Shown one piece after another: positions 44,725 to 56,459 of a stretch of 64,000 bases of DNA. The stretch spans positions 310,001 to 374,000 of the forward strand of contig QXEO01001125.1 in NCBI GenBank assembly GCA_007115705.1, read 5' to 3'. The DNA is from Dactylis glomerata (Eukaryota > Streptophyta > Magnoliopsida > Poales > Poaceae). The notes under the pieces are model-generated. The model made no database searches and was not told where the DNA came from. It saw only the letters and a program-made list of their open reading frames with translations. The position numbers and the translations under genes were made by a program. Within the stretch, counting starts at the first letter, position 1. Each line of letters starts with the position of its first letter.

Positions 44725-46756
44725 CTAGGAAAAATACCCATGCGTTGCAATGGGAGGGAAAAAGCTGTATCAGAAAAGGCAAGTTCTCATTGCCATGACA
44801 GGGACACCGGGTTAGATGACTATGGGCAATGATAATGTGACATTGTTGGCACAATGATCACAGATTTATCTTACATTAAATGATTGTAATTAGTAGTTGG
44901 ATGTTGCTATCAAGAGAAAAAAAATGCTCTTTAGCATGGGAGACCCAGACTTCTATTGAAGAAACCATTAGTCGGCTCAATCCCCAAAGTGTTAAAAGAA
45001 AAAATGATCAGCCACTTAAACAGTATGACAAAAACTTACTTTGATTAGAATCCACCACAGGAAGCAAACATTGAAGAAACAGGAACAAAGCTACATGAAG
45101 CTGACGGAGAAGAACAGCTCAATGTCATCCCTCAGCCCATCCTTTTCTCACAGTATGACAAAAATAATGCTATGTTATAAGAGCTAAGTTTATAAAAAAG
45201 GCTTAATTCTGAATGGTAAAGCATTTTTGATTGCTTAACACATTTTATTTTTGTTATGTGAATACATCCAGAATTTTCAAGGTCGATTAAAGTCTATATG
45301 GCTGAGAAGCACAAGAAAAACATACCACAAACATATTGTTTGTGTTATACTACAACAGAACATATGTCGCCCAGACCAGCATGCCATATCCTCCTTGTGC
45401 GCCACTGACAGAACATCAGGAATTGTAAAAACTACAATTGCTAGAGACTTCGCCTGATCAATCAGTAACTTTGCAAAGTTGAGTGCGTACACAAGATTAA
45501 TTCAAGCCAGAAGCGCATCAGAGAAGATCAACGAAGTAGTGCACGAATTCCTGACCTGATGGGGCTATGAATTCCTGCATGGTACTAATCTAAACAAACT
45601 AAATTGTTACGGAGTATCTCTATTTTCCTCCTCTCAGTCCTTGAACTCCTCTGAGGAACAATCAGCAACCTTGAAAGTCAACAACGCAGCTATGGAAAAC
45701 AATCCATTAGCTAGTGGGTACCTGAAGCCTGTGACGGTGAAAATGAGCAAGCCGAACATCCATTGGCATATCGTACCTGCGCCCCTGTGTTCGCATATGT
45801 GCATATCCCCGGTGCGCATATAGGTGGCTATCCCCGCCCGCTCCTACTCCGCTCAATTGCACTCCTGGCCGCTGCGGGCGAGCAAGCTGGGCACCGAGAC
45901 CTTGTCCATGCCGAGCACCATCAGACCATCCAAGAAGGAGCTAGTCTGCCCAACATGATGGGCGCATGCACTGCGTCGCCAGCGTCACGCTGCTTCTCCC
46001 GGAGTCCCGGACGTGGCTATCTTGCTCGTGGACGTCCGGCTTGGGTTGTACTCCTGAACTCGTCGAGCACGGAGACGTTGCAGATGAGCGTCTTCTGGTG
46101 GATGGCGTGCATCGGGAGCGCAACGGCTTAAAAAACCTCCTCGTCGGAGTTACGTTACAGCGCAGTACCCTTCCACCGGGTAAACATTGATTGGAAGACA
46201 TCGTCGTACTGGTCGATCTACCTGGTCTGGTTGCACCTCCTCGAGTCCTCGTCTCCCAGCCGTTCCATGGCATGGAGCTCTGCCGCTGAAAGTGTGGTGC
46301 AACCACCGCCGATGAGTACCATAACCATCGTCTGCTCATGCTCCTACACCTCTCTCTGCACAGGGAACATCAATCACCGCCGACTGGTCCTTTTTGTGCT
46401 CTGCTCCCGTCAGCGTGGTCGAGGAGCGCACGGGGTAGTCGGACGTACCGGATCGTAGCGTGGTCGAGGAGCACACGGGGTAGTCGGACGTACCGGATCG
46501 TGGGGGCGAGCTCACTGTGTGTTTGGTTTCCTTTTATCTCATGATTACCGTGTTCTAGTTAGAGATTGGTTTGGGTACGTTACCGGATCGTGGGGATACA
46601 GGAACATCCCGAGCGCGTTTGGTTTTCTTTTATCTTGTGATTACCGTGTTCTAGTTGGAGATTGGTACGGGTGGATCGTGGGGATACGGAAACGTCTTGC
46701 TGGTGACGGAAAAACCAAACTATGGAACCTTTGCGTATTTTATTATTAGGTATAGA
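44725..46756 (-). mobile_element. Non-autonomous Helitron, family 1 (copy C), 2.03 kb
   Basis: 3' end at 44725 (complement ends CCATTGCAACGCATGGG, then TATTTTTCCTAG); 5' end at 46756 (complement TCTATACCTAATAATAAAAT). Flanked by A (44724) and T (46757). It sits inside the 5' terminal sequence of copy A. On its minus strand 45640-46320 holds coding-like but frame-broken pieces (CTTLSAAELHAMERLGDED, ALPMHAIHQKTLICNVSVL), probably a captured gene fragment of unknown identity. Confidence 0.88.
46414..46665. repeat. Tandem duplications inside Helitron C
   Basis: A 44-bp unit (GCGTGGTCGAGGAGC...) at 46414 and 46458, then a roughly 90-bp unit sharing TGATTACCGTGTTCTAGTT at about 46541 and 46637. 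Confidence 0.75.
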
Positions 46757-46771
46757 TTAGGTAGGTATAGA

Positions 46772-47549
46772 TAAGTGTCAGCGACTTAGTATAAATTTTA
46801 TACTAAATTAACACAAAATTATCGATAGTTATTTCTGATAAGAGGAAGTACCAAAGAACATCGTGTGAATTATATAGAGCTCCGTCCCATTTTCGGGAAG
46901 CCACTACTATACCACCATGCACTTACCAAAGCACTACATATGTCATAGACGAATTATTGTTTTTTGAGGGAAGCCGCCCGACTTGACATGCTGATTTTTC
47001 TTTTCAAGAATTATGGGACGCAAACGTCGCGCGGGTGGGTGCGGGCGCGACTTCAGTTCCTTAATTAGTTGTCAGGGATAAATTCCTAGGGGAACTGGAA
47101 ATTTTTTTTTCTTTGATTTTTTTCCTGAATAAATGCCCGGACGTTGCACGTACATGGCGTGACAGAGGGGAGTGTCACGCTGCGGTCACCAGTCAATGTT
47201 AGCGTATTATAGTGGGGTTTCCTTAGTTTGGACATGGTGGAAATGTGCATTCATTTAATGGTATATATACGATTTATTAGTAATATAGAAAGAGTACATG
47301 TTCACACAAAAGAGAACTCCCTGGTCCCTACTGAATCTTGAGAAAACAAGCAAGAAGAAGCTAAGCTCCATAATCATGCATGTCTCTTGGTCGATTTGGA
47401 GGGGAAGAAATGATCGGGTGTTCTAAAAAAACTACATACAATTGCTTCGAATCATCGATCAAATCAGATATGAAGCAAGGTTGTGGTCGTTAGGGCATCT
47501 CTGCCTGATCCCTTAAAGCCGGTTAGAGGTTGTGGTTTTACTCCTATAA
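46772..47549. other. Spacer between Helitron A and the LTR retrotransposon
   Basis: No gene. The stretch at 46880-46920 (GCTCCGTCCCATTTTCGGGAAGCCA) resembles 38258-38290 on the other side of Helitron A, so a duplicated host segment flanks it. A decayed Helitron-like end (GCCCGGACGTTGCACGT) lies near 47134. Confidence 0.45.
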
Positions 47550-47554
47550 CCCTA

Positions 47555-50545
47555 TGATGTCTACGCACGCGTCTGTTCTTGTAGACACTTGTTGAGCCTC
47601 CAAGTGCAGAGGTTTGTAGAATAGCAGCAAGTTTCCCTTAAGTGGATCACCCAAGGTTTATCGAACTCAGGGAGGTTAGAGGTCAAAGCTATCCCTCTCA
47701 AGCAACCCTGCAATTACGATACAGAAAGTCTCTTGTGTCCCCAACACACCCACACTAGTAGAAATATGAGTATTAGCACCGGTTTGTAAGTCCCATTTAC
47801 ACCGGTTTTGCAACCGGTGCAAAGCATCCGGCACTAAAGCCTCATTCTTTAGCACCGGTTGTACTACGAACCGGTGTTAAAGGGGTTCCACGTGGCCCGC
47901 GCAGCTGAAGGACCTTTTAGCACCGGTTTGAGACACGAACCGGTGCTAAAGGTCCGGACGAATTTCTGGTATAAATTTTGAAAAAAAAATAAAAAAAATT
48001 TGAAATTATTTTTCAGAATTTCTCAATCTTTGGATATTTGAATTGTTTGACAGTTTCCACTCTAATCTCTAATCACCCCTATTCTCATGTCAAAGTATAT
48101 ACTAGTGGTCTCACTTCCCGATCGGTCACCCATCCTCACACTGCTCCACCCTTAGCACGCTTAACTTCTCTATTCTTTATCTACTAGCTTCCAAGACTGC
48201 GCTCGCGACTTCTTGATAATACTGTGTTGTGAATTCTATTAACCCATACACTTTGATAACATATGATTTTACTTTTTTAAATTCCAAATAATTTTAAAAA
48301 TAAGCAACAATGATTAATTATTAATAAGCATCAATGATTTCCAAATAATCTTTGTGTATAATTTAATTATTAATTTTAAAACTCAAAATATTCAAAAAAA
48401 TCAAAAAAACTTAAAAACTTAAAAAATTCCAAAATAATATAAAAATTTCAAAATAACTAAAAAGTAGAAGAAATAATAAAATAAATTTAAAAAAAAAACA
48501 AATTTTAATTTTTTTTGACAAAATCTAAAATCTTCCTGCTTTCATATTTCCCGTTGAAATCGGATGTAACTTTTTGCGTAGATGGTTTTTCATATATTAT
48601 ATGTTTTTTTTCGAGTCCGTACGCAATAGTTATTGCCGATTTAATTTGGAATAACCTTTTTGTTCAAAGTATATCAAAATTCAAAATTTCAAATTTTCCA
48701 TAAAAGTTGCTTGCGTGAGGTACATGCATGTCAAAGGATTTTGAAATTTGAAGTTTTTATCATTTTGGTTTATTTTTTTAGACTTTTTTTCTGCGTGGGG
48801 TAGGCATGAGATGAAAAAATGGGTGTCAACCCTTTAGCACCGGTTCGTGGCTCGAACCGGTGCTAAAGGTACCCCTTTTGCACCGGTTCGTGCCACGAAC
48901 CGGTGCTAAAGGTCACTACCTTTTAACACCGGTTTGAGCCACGAACCGGTGCAAAAGGGGGGACCTTTAGCACCGGTTTGAGTCACAAACCGGTGCTAAA
49001 GAGTTAGCGCCTGCACGCAACCACTTTAGTACCAGTTTGTGGCTCAAACCGGTGCTAAAGGTCTCTTACGAATCGGTGCTAATGCCCTGGCCTTACGAAC
49101 CGGTGTTAATGCCCCTTTTAGTCTGGGTTCGTAAGACAACCGGTGCTAAAGCTCCGGACAGCTTCAAACGAAAGCCCTTTTTTCTACTAGTGCCAATACA
49201 CTTGTCAGATGTATAGGTGCACTAGTTAGGTGAAGAGATAGTGAAATACAAGTGGTATAGATGATTATAAGTAGTAACTGCAATATGAAATAAAAATCGC
49301 TGCGAGCAAACAAGTAACAAAATAGCAAGTAAACGGTGTGCAAAGCTTGGAAACAAGGCCTAGGGATCATACTTTCACTAGTGGACACACTCCCAACAAT
49401 ATAACATGATTGAACAAATAAAACAACTTCTCTTCACTATGGTACTCTGAATTACTCTCCTATTGAATAACACTAATCATTGTGTAGTGGCTACAGAAGC
49501 ACCCCTTAAAGTTCATCAAGTACTTGACAAACACCACTCATAGAGATATCCAAATCAAAGCACAACTCAAGATAGATATCATTGCAACTTAGACCAAGTA
49601 CTAACACGGTGCACACACTGTCAACATTACACCATGAAAGGAGGAATAAATCACTTCAATACTATCATAGCAATAATTATTCTCATAATCCACAAGAGAT
49701 CACAATCATAGCCTAAACCAAGTACCACCATGATGCACGCACTGTCACCGTTACACCATAGCAGGAGGAATAGATTACTTTAATAATTACCACTAGAGTA
49801 CACATAATATCTGAATAATAACATCTACTTGTTCAACATGATACAAAGCTCACGATCACATAAAGATCACATCATGGGAGAGAGAGGTGAACCACATAGC
49901 TACCGGTAGAGCCCTCAGCCCTGGGGATGAACTACTCCCTCCTCATCATAGGAGACAGCAAGGTTGATGGAGATGGCGGTGAGGTCGATGGAGACGGCGG
50001 AGACGGCGATGGAGACCGATGGAGATGGCTCCGGGGGCACTTCCCTGTCCCAGCAGGGTACCGGAACAGAGACTTCTGTCCCCCGAAATTCATCGACGGC
50101 GGCGGCGGAGCTACAGAACTGCTTCTGGAAAATTGCCGAATCCCTTAGGGTTTTCCGTCCCGAGGCTTCTTATAGGCAAAGGGGCGGTGTCAGAGGCGGC
50201 CCCAGGCCTCCTCACACCAGGGTGGCGCGGCCATGGCCTGGGCCGCGCCAGCCCTGTGTGTGGGCGGCCTGTGGCCCCTCTCCTTCCTCTCTTCGGATGT
50301 CTGGATGCTCCCGGGAAAAATAAGACTTCTGGCTTTTGTTTCGTCCAATTCCGAGAATATTTCCTGTGTATCACTTCTGAAACACAAAAACAGCAGAAAA
50401 CAGGGAACTGGCACTGTGGCATCTTGTCAATAGGTTAGTTCCAGAAATCGCATAAAAATGCCACGAATTGTAACGAAACATTGGGAAAATGGTGTAAAAA
50501 CAAGCATGGAGCATCAAAAATTATGGATATGTTGGAGACGTATCA
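47555..50545 (-). repeat. 3' LTR of the retrotransposon (with CACTA insertion)
   Basis: Left LTR, downstream in element orientation. 2991 bp including a 1440-bp CACTA and its 3-bp duplication. Confidence 0.92.
47753..49192. mobile_element. Non-autonomous CACTA element, 1440 bp, in the LTR
   Basis: Ends CACTAGTAGAAATATG and complement CACTAGTAGAAAAAAGG. TSD CCA at 47750-47752 and 49193-49195. Subterminal arrays of AGCACCGGTT/AACCGGTGCT at 47780-47960 and 48835-49150. AT-rich centre, no transposase. The other LTR (54131-54140) shows the empty site. Confidence 0.95.
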
Positions 50546-52929
50546 GCATCCCCAAGCTTAACTCCTGCTCGTCTTCGAGTAGGTAAGTGATAACAAAAGA
50601 AATAATTTTTTAGGTGACATGCACCTACACAATCTTGATCATATATGTAAGCATTTGTAAGCTGGGATCATAAGAACTTAAAACATGGGCATGAAGATAT
50701 AATCTTGACAATAAGAAACTTAGCAACCATGTTGTAAACATGCAAATGAACACAAACAAAAGATCATGAAAATGAAACAATGAAAGTCAAACGTGTGTTC
50801 AAATCATAAGGAAAAATATACAAATGGTTTTCAGCTTGTCCTTCAAAGAGAGCAAAACATAAATGCATAGGACACCTTCAAGTTTAAGAGGGCGACTGGA
50901 TACAAATAATTTAAGAACAAGTGAAACCAATCATCATGAATCAATCAATGAACTTTGGGACAATGCATATCACACTAGGAATGACAACTATGCTCTCTTA
51001 ATGGTGCATAAAGCTTGGCACTTTTGTATTCTTTTTTATAAAGCTTGGCACTCCTCCCCACCTTTTTTTCCTTTCACAAACCATGGCTAACCGATTCCAT
51101 CGGGTGCCCACCAACATTCACATTCCATGGAGGAGTGCCTTTTTCTTTTCTTTTTTCTCTTTTTTTTTGGAATAAGCAATATGGAAGATAGCAAATCCGA
51201 CCACTACGTCCCCATGAGCTGAAAACAGTGTCACAAAATGAGAAGTGTTTTGAAGGTTTTTTGAAAGGTAGCACATGTAAATTTACTTTGGAATGGCTTA
51301 CAAATACCATGCATAGGAATTTATAGTGGACACAATGGCAAACTTGGTTTTTGGGAGTTGGATGCACGAGTAGAGCTCATACTCAATACAAAATGAGGGC
51401 TAGCAAAAAACTGGGAGCGACCAACTAAGAGAGCAATAACGGCCATAATCATGCAAGGCGACAAAGCAACATTAAAAGAAGCATAAGATGGCATCAAAAG
51501 TCAAAAACTAAATGATCATAGAGGCTATAGGCGACTTAATTTTGTAGTCAACATGGTGTAAACATGCGCCAAGTCAACCCAAATAAAGCATCAAGGAGAA
51601 AACCAAAATAATGCTTCCATACAATAAAAACAACGCATGATTTTTTTCAAAGGCTCATTAAGCAATCTCAGTTATTTGAGACAAGTCATGCTACAGAAAA
51701 ACCACTAAGCATACTATCAAAAAGACATCAAGCATGACATGAAAAAGCCTAAGCCGCAGTCTACACAAGCTCCTTCTTGTACCACTATTTTGCACAAAGC
51801 TTTTTCTCTTTTCTAACACCATTTGAAATTTTTATAGACACCTATTTTGATGAAAACCAATAAAGATCAGTGGCAAAAATACACCTTGATAAACAAATAT
51901 AAGAAGATCTGAACGCAAATCAAGGCGAAAATGAAAACCAAAAGCAGTAGCAGCAAAAGAGAACACTCGTTGAACGATAAGAGTGAAAACTAGAGTGTTC
52001 TTGGCAAATGAAAAGCGAGTTCATCTCCTCCAAAAGAAACATGATGTGATCTAACCATTTATTGTAGCAAGCAAAACTAAACTAACTAAGAAAACTAAAA
52101 CAACTGACGCTCCAAGAAAAACACATAGTGCATGAAGCAATAAAAATATAGTGTCTTGAAAGGTGACCTGATTTTTGCCGATGAAGAAGGGGTGCCTCGG
52201 GGGCATCCCCAAGCTTTGACGCTTGTACTTCTTGGATATTTCTTGGGGTGATGCATGGGCATCCCCAAGCTTGAGCTTTTGTCCATTATTCAACTCATCT
52301 CATCATTCTCCAATCCCTACACTTGAAAACTTCCTTCATACAAAACTAAACACAAATCTATTAGCAACATTAGTGTAAGCATAACATCGAATCAACCCTT
52401 TTTGCTTCAGGTTTCAACCTAAAACCACCACATATTAAGCATATACTACTGTAGCAACTTCCCCAAAAGTTCTATGATCAAAAGAACTCAAAAAGAAAGC
52501 GATAAAGCGGCAACACAAATATTGGCAGAAATCTGTAAAAACAGAACAGCTGATAAAGGTCGAATTTTTTAGGGGTTTTCTGTTGCTCAAATCAAAAAGT
52601 GTTCAACTAATAAAAGTTTGGATATAACCTGGGGCATATGCACAAGAAATCGCAGGTCCAAAAGATATACAGAGAATTTTCACGAATTTTTACGGTGCAG
52701 CACCGAAAACAGTTTCAGGACAGCAACATCCCCAAATCTTACCTCACTCAAATTAGAGGCTTCTCTTGGCACAACAACGAAATAAAAAGGATAAGGAGCG
52801 GTTATTACAGTAGTAATAACTTCCAAGACTCAAATAAAAGAAAAAGTACTGAAAATAAACAATGGGTTATCTCCCAAGAGTGCTTTTCTTTAACGCCTTT
52901 GAGCTAGGCGCAGTAATTTGCAAAGATGC
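50546..52929 (-). other. Internal non-coding part of the LTR retrotransposon
   Basis: AT-rich with no convincing ORF. The polypurine-type motif AAGCTTGGGGATGC (minus strand) occurs at the LTR junction (about 50546-50559) and twice more at about 52203-52217 and 52259-52273. Confidence 0.6.
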
Positions 52930-53778
52930 TCATGTGGGCGCCATATAAGAGCTTGAGGCAAAGGCGCCATATAGGAACTTAAAGCAATAGAGAGCATCAA
53001 AAAGAAAGTATGGAACACATTTAAATCTAAACCACTTCCTATGAAAAATAGTCTTGTAAAGAGAGAAGTCATAAAAGCGCAAAGCAAGAAGCATAGGAAG
53101 GCAAAACAAGTACAACTTCAAGAATTGCAACATAAAGAGGGGAAACTCAATATTATTAAGATCCTTCAAAACATATTTCCCTCTCTTATAATAACTTTTA
53201 GTAGCATCATGAATAGAATTAACAATATAACTATCACATAAAGGATCTCTATCATGAGCCACATGCATAAAAGAATTAATACTCACCACAGGAACAATAG
53301 TAGTAGGAGCAAATTCAATAGAATAATTATTCTCATCACCATAATCATCATAAATAGGAGGCATATTGTAATCATAACTAATTTTATCCTCAATAGTAGG
53401 TGAACTGAAAATATTATACTCATCATCATAACCATCATAAACTAGAGGTTTAGTATCATCACAAGCTAGAGAGCAACTATTTTGCAAAGCATATTCTTCT
53501 AACATATCATCATAAGAAGGAACATCACATATGGGAGATAAAATATCATCAGAGCAAATTTTCTCCACTAAAGTTGGGGAGCTAAAAATATCATGCTTAA
53601 CAAAACCAGCTTCTCCAAGCTTAGACTTTTCTATAGCATTAGCAACAACTGTGTTCAAAGCATTCATACTAACAACACTATTAGCATGCAAATTAAGCTC
53701 CAAAGGTTTTTCAATTTTCTCTTCAAACACTTCATATCTAAACTCATAAAAAAGACTACAGAACTCTTTGTTTTCCAT
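52930..53778 (-). CDS. 282-aa ORF of the non-autonomous LTR retrotransposon
   Basis: Begins with ATG about 160 bp inside the element from the primer-binding site. It has no gag, protease, reverse transcriptase or integrase motif. Visible features: an acidic, Asp/Tyr-rich middle with a repeated block (IFSSPTLVEKICSDD and IFSSPTIEDKISYDY), then HDATKSYYKRGKYVLKDLNN, and an aromatic, hydrophobic C-terminus (about residues 212-265). Possibly a leftover of a longer polyprotein leader kept by this family; function unknown. Confidence 0.5.
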   Translation of the reverse strand: MENKEFCSLFYEFRYEVFEEKIEKPLELNLHANSVVSMNALNTVVANAIEKSKLGEAGFVKHDIFSSPTLVEKICSDDILSPICDVPSYDDMLEEYALQNSCSLACDDTKPLVYDGYDDEYNIFSSPTIEDKISYDYNMPPIYDDYGDENNYSIEFAPTTIVPVVSINSFMHVAHDRDPLCDSYIVNSIHDATKSYYKRGKYVLKDLNNIEFPLFMLQFLKLYLFCLPMLLALRFYDFSLYKTIFHRKWFRFKCVPYFLFDALYCFKFLYGAFASSSYMAPT

Positions 53779-53917
53779 TAAGCCTAACTAGTGAAAATAA
53801 AAACAAGAAACAAAAAGATGTAATTGCAGAATCTAAAGGAAATAACTTCGAGCACTCACCAGCAACTAAAAGACTTAGTAGCCAAAGAATGTGAGTACCT
53901 TTTACCTTACCTCCCCG

Positions 53918-53939
53918 GCAACGGCGCCAGAAAAGAGCT
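53918..53939 (-). other. Primer-binding site of the LTR retrotransposon
   Basis: The minus strand next to the LTR reads TGGCGCCGTTGCCGGGGA, starting a few bases from the LTR edge. This PBS type is used by plant Ty3 elements. Confidence 0.7.
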
Positions 53940-55487
53940 TGATGTCTACGCACGCGTCTGTTCTTGTAGACACTTATTGGGCCTCCAAGTGCAGAGGTTT
54001 GTAGAACAGCAGCAAGTTTCCCTTAAGTGGATCACCCAAGGTTTATCAAACTCAGGGAGGTTAGAGGTCAAAGCTATCCCTCTCAAGCAACCCTGCAATT
54101 ACGATACAGAAAGTCTCTTGTGTCCCCAACACACCCAATACACTTGTCAGATATATAGGTGCACTAGTTCGGCGAAGAGATAGTGAAATACAAGTGGTAT
54201 AGATGATTATAAGTAGTAACTGCAATATGGAATAAAAATCGCTGCGAGCAAACAAGTAACAAAATAGCAAGTAAACGGTGTGCAAAGCTTGGAAACAAGG
54301 CCTAGGGATCATACTTTCACTAGTGGACACACTCCCAACAATATAACATGATTGAACAAATAAAACAACTTCTCTTCACTATGGTACTCTGAATTACTCT
54401 CCTATTGAATAACACTAATCATTGTGTAGTGGCTATAGAAGCACCCCTTAAAGTTCATCAAGTACTTGACAAACACCACTCATAGAGATATCCAAATCAA
54501 AGCACAACTCAAGATAGATATCATTGCAACTTAGGCCAAGTACTAACATGGTGCACACACTGTCAACATTACACCATGAAAGGAGGAATAAATCACTTCA
54601 ATACTATCATAGCAATAATTATTCTCATAATCCACAAGAGATCACAATCATAGCCTAAACCAAGTACCACCATGATGCACGCACTGTCACCGTTACACCA
54701 TAGCAGGAGGAATAGATTACTTTAATAATTACCACTAGAGTACACATAATATCTGAATAATAACATCTACTTGTTCAACATGATACAAAGCTCACGATCA
54801 CATAAAGACCACATCATGGGAGAGAGAGGTGAACCACATAGCTACCGGTAGAGCCCTCAGCCCCGGGGATGAACTACTCCCTCCTCATCATAGGAGACAA
54901 CAAGGTTGATGGAGATGGCGGTGAGGTCGATGGAGACGGCGGAGACGGCGATGGAGACCGATGGAGATGGCTCCGGGAGCACTTCCCCGTCCCGGCAGGG
55001 TGCCGGAATAGAGACTTCTGTCCCCCGAAATTCGTCGATGGTGGCGGCGGAGCTACGAAACTGCTTCTAGAAAATTGCCGAATCCCTTAGGGTTTTCCGT
55101 CCCGAGGCTTCTTATAGGCAAAGGGGCGGTGTCAGAGGCGGCCCCAGGCCTCCTCACACCAGGGTGGCGCGGCCAGGGCCTGGGCCGCACCAGCCCTGTG
55201 TGTGGGCGGCCTGTGGCCCCTCTCCTTCCTCTCTTCGGATGTCTGGATGCTCCCGGGAAAAATAAGACTTCTGGCTTTTGTTTCGTCCAATTCCGAGAAT
55301 ATTTCCTGTGTATCACTTCTGAAACACAAAAACAGCAGAAAACAGGGAACTGGCACTGTGGCATCTTGTCAATAGGTTAGTTCCAGAAATCGCATAAAAA
55401 CGCCACGAAGTGTAATGAAACATTGGGCAAATGGTGTAAAAACAAGCATGGAGCATCAAAAATTATGGATACGTTGGAGACGTATCA
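53940..55487 (-). repeat. 5' LTR of the retrotransposon (uninterrupted)
   Basis: 1548 bp, TG...CA ends; holds the empty CACTA site (ACACACCCAATACACTTG). Confidence 0.93.
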
Positions 55488-55492
55488 CCCTA

Positions 55493-56002
55493 CACCTAGC
55501 CAAAGCTCGCGTAACCATTAGCTGCTTATAATTTTTACTCCTTTCCCCGCAGATCCTAAATATACACGACCTTGGCCTCCACGGAGAAAAAACCAAGATC
55601 TGAACAAAACAAAAAACAAAAATGAGGGAATCTAAGATAGTTGGTTCCCAGAATATTGGCCAAGATATGATATCTTTGCCGATGGATCTACACACCTAGA
55701 CTATGCAGAATCAAACGAGTGACATTGTTGAACTTTGTGCGGGATGAGTTACCAGAGGTTGCTGGAAGAGGCAAAGTTGGGGAAACCGAACCTGACACAA
55801 AGGATCTTGCTCAGAAAGGGAGAACACGCACCATGAAAAATGAGAGAATGGCAATACAGGATATCTCTCTGTTACACCTTTAGGGGCTTTGAAGCAAAAC
55901 GAGTTGGAGGTGGGCGACCTGATCGTTGGTACATGATCTAGCGGCATAGAACACCATTTCTAGATTTTCAGCATATGTTCGTTTTCACCTGATATGTCAC
56001 AT
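55493..56002. other. Host flank of the LTR element
   Basis: No gene recognised. Ends with the left target duplication of the LINE insertion. Confidence 0.4.
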
Positions 56003-56352
56003 TCCCTGTCCTGAAGATGGTTTGTGGTTGTTGGCGGCGGCAATTTCTAGAATGTGTGCAGTGGTGCATGCTGAAGGTTTGCCGGAGTAGTTGGTCCTCC
56101 CGGTTTGCTGTTGGGCGGCTTGGTGAGATCTCTAGTTTTTAGATGATGTGCGTTGGTGTGAGGTCAGGGTATAGGGCCCCGACATGTCCACCCCCTTTGT
56201 CAAGTGTTTAGGTTTTACGACATCTGTCGGGAGTGCGGTGGCTTCAGGCTAATCTTTGTATTCTCCTTGTAAGACTTCTTTGAATAAACTGAATGAAAGG
56301 TGCATCATTTTGATGCAGAGGCCGGGGGAAGACCCTCCATTTCAAAAAAAAC
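56003..56352 (+). mobile_element. 5'-truncated LINE 3' end, 350 bp
   Basis: The 3' UTR signature GATGCAGAGGCCGGGGGAAG precedes CCTCCATTTCAAAAAAAA, the usual end of grass L1 elements. Flanked by a 15-bp target duplication CCTGATATGTCACAT at 55988-56002 and 56353-56367. No ORF. Confidence 0.9.
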
Positions 56353-56374
56353 CCTGATATGTCACATATGGATG

Positions 56375-56455
56375 TATCTTTTTCTCTCAAAATGGTAACA
56401 TAGCCCCAGCCTCTGCATCGAGCGACGCATACCGAGATATGTCTACATACGTCCA
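56375..56455 (-). mobile_element. LINE 3' end fragment, minus strand
   Basis: The complement reads GCGTCGCTCGATGCAGAGGC, then TGGGGCTATG and an A-rich end next to the previous LINE's target duplication. How far the element extends rightward is unclear. Confidence 0.5.
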
Positions 56456-56459
56456 TATT

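Larger units (their letters stand above)
38307..46771 (-). mobile_element. Non-autonomous Helitron, family 1 (copy A), hosting two others
   Basis: The 3' terminus at 38307 (complement: GGTGCAACGCACGGACATAT, then TTCCTAG) is preceded by A on the plus strand; the 5' terminus ends at 46771 with complement TCTATACCTACCTAA, then TAATAATAAAG across the inner Helitron. Removing copies B (2255 bp) and C (2032 bp) leaves about 4.2 kb. The 3' hairpin-like GTGCAACGCAC and CTAG end are standard Helitron features. No Rep/helicase ORF. GC-rich patches (39540-40400, 43680-44420) look like captured host sequence. Confidence 0.75.
47555..55487 (-). mobile_element. Non-autonomous LTR retrotransposon
   Basis: Two LTRs of exactly 1548 bp after removing the CACTA insertion, each TGATGTCTACG...GAGACGTATCA. 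Five-base target duplication CCCTA at 47550-47554 and 55488-55492. Orientation is minus: next to the LTR at 53940 the minus strand reads TGGCGCCGTTGCCGGGGA, a tRNA primer-binding site, and next to the other LTR AAGCTTGGGGATGC serves as polypurine tract. The internal 3.4 kb has only one sizeable ORF (282 aa) and no gag-pol domains. My hand count gives about 32 LTR differences (about 2%), so the insertion is fairly recent. Confidence 0.93.

Noticed and set aside
45941..46339. 132-aa ORF in Helitron C
   Set aside because: Arg/Ser-rich frame; the coherent coding remnants lie in other frames.
50019..50438. 139-aa ORF, repeated in the second LTR near 55075
   Set aside because: Lies within LTR sequence on the strand opposite to the element; a chance ORF duplicated with the LTR.
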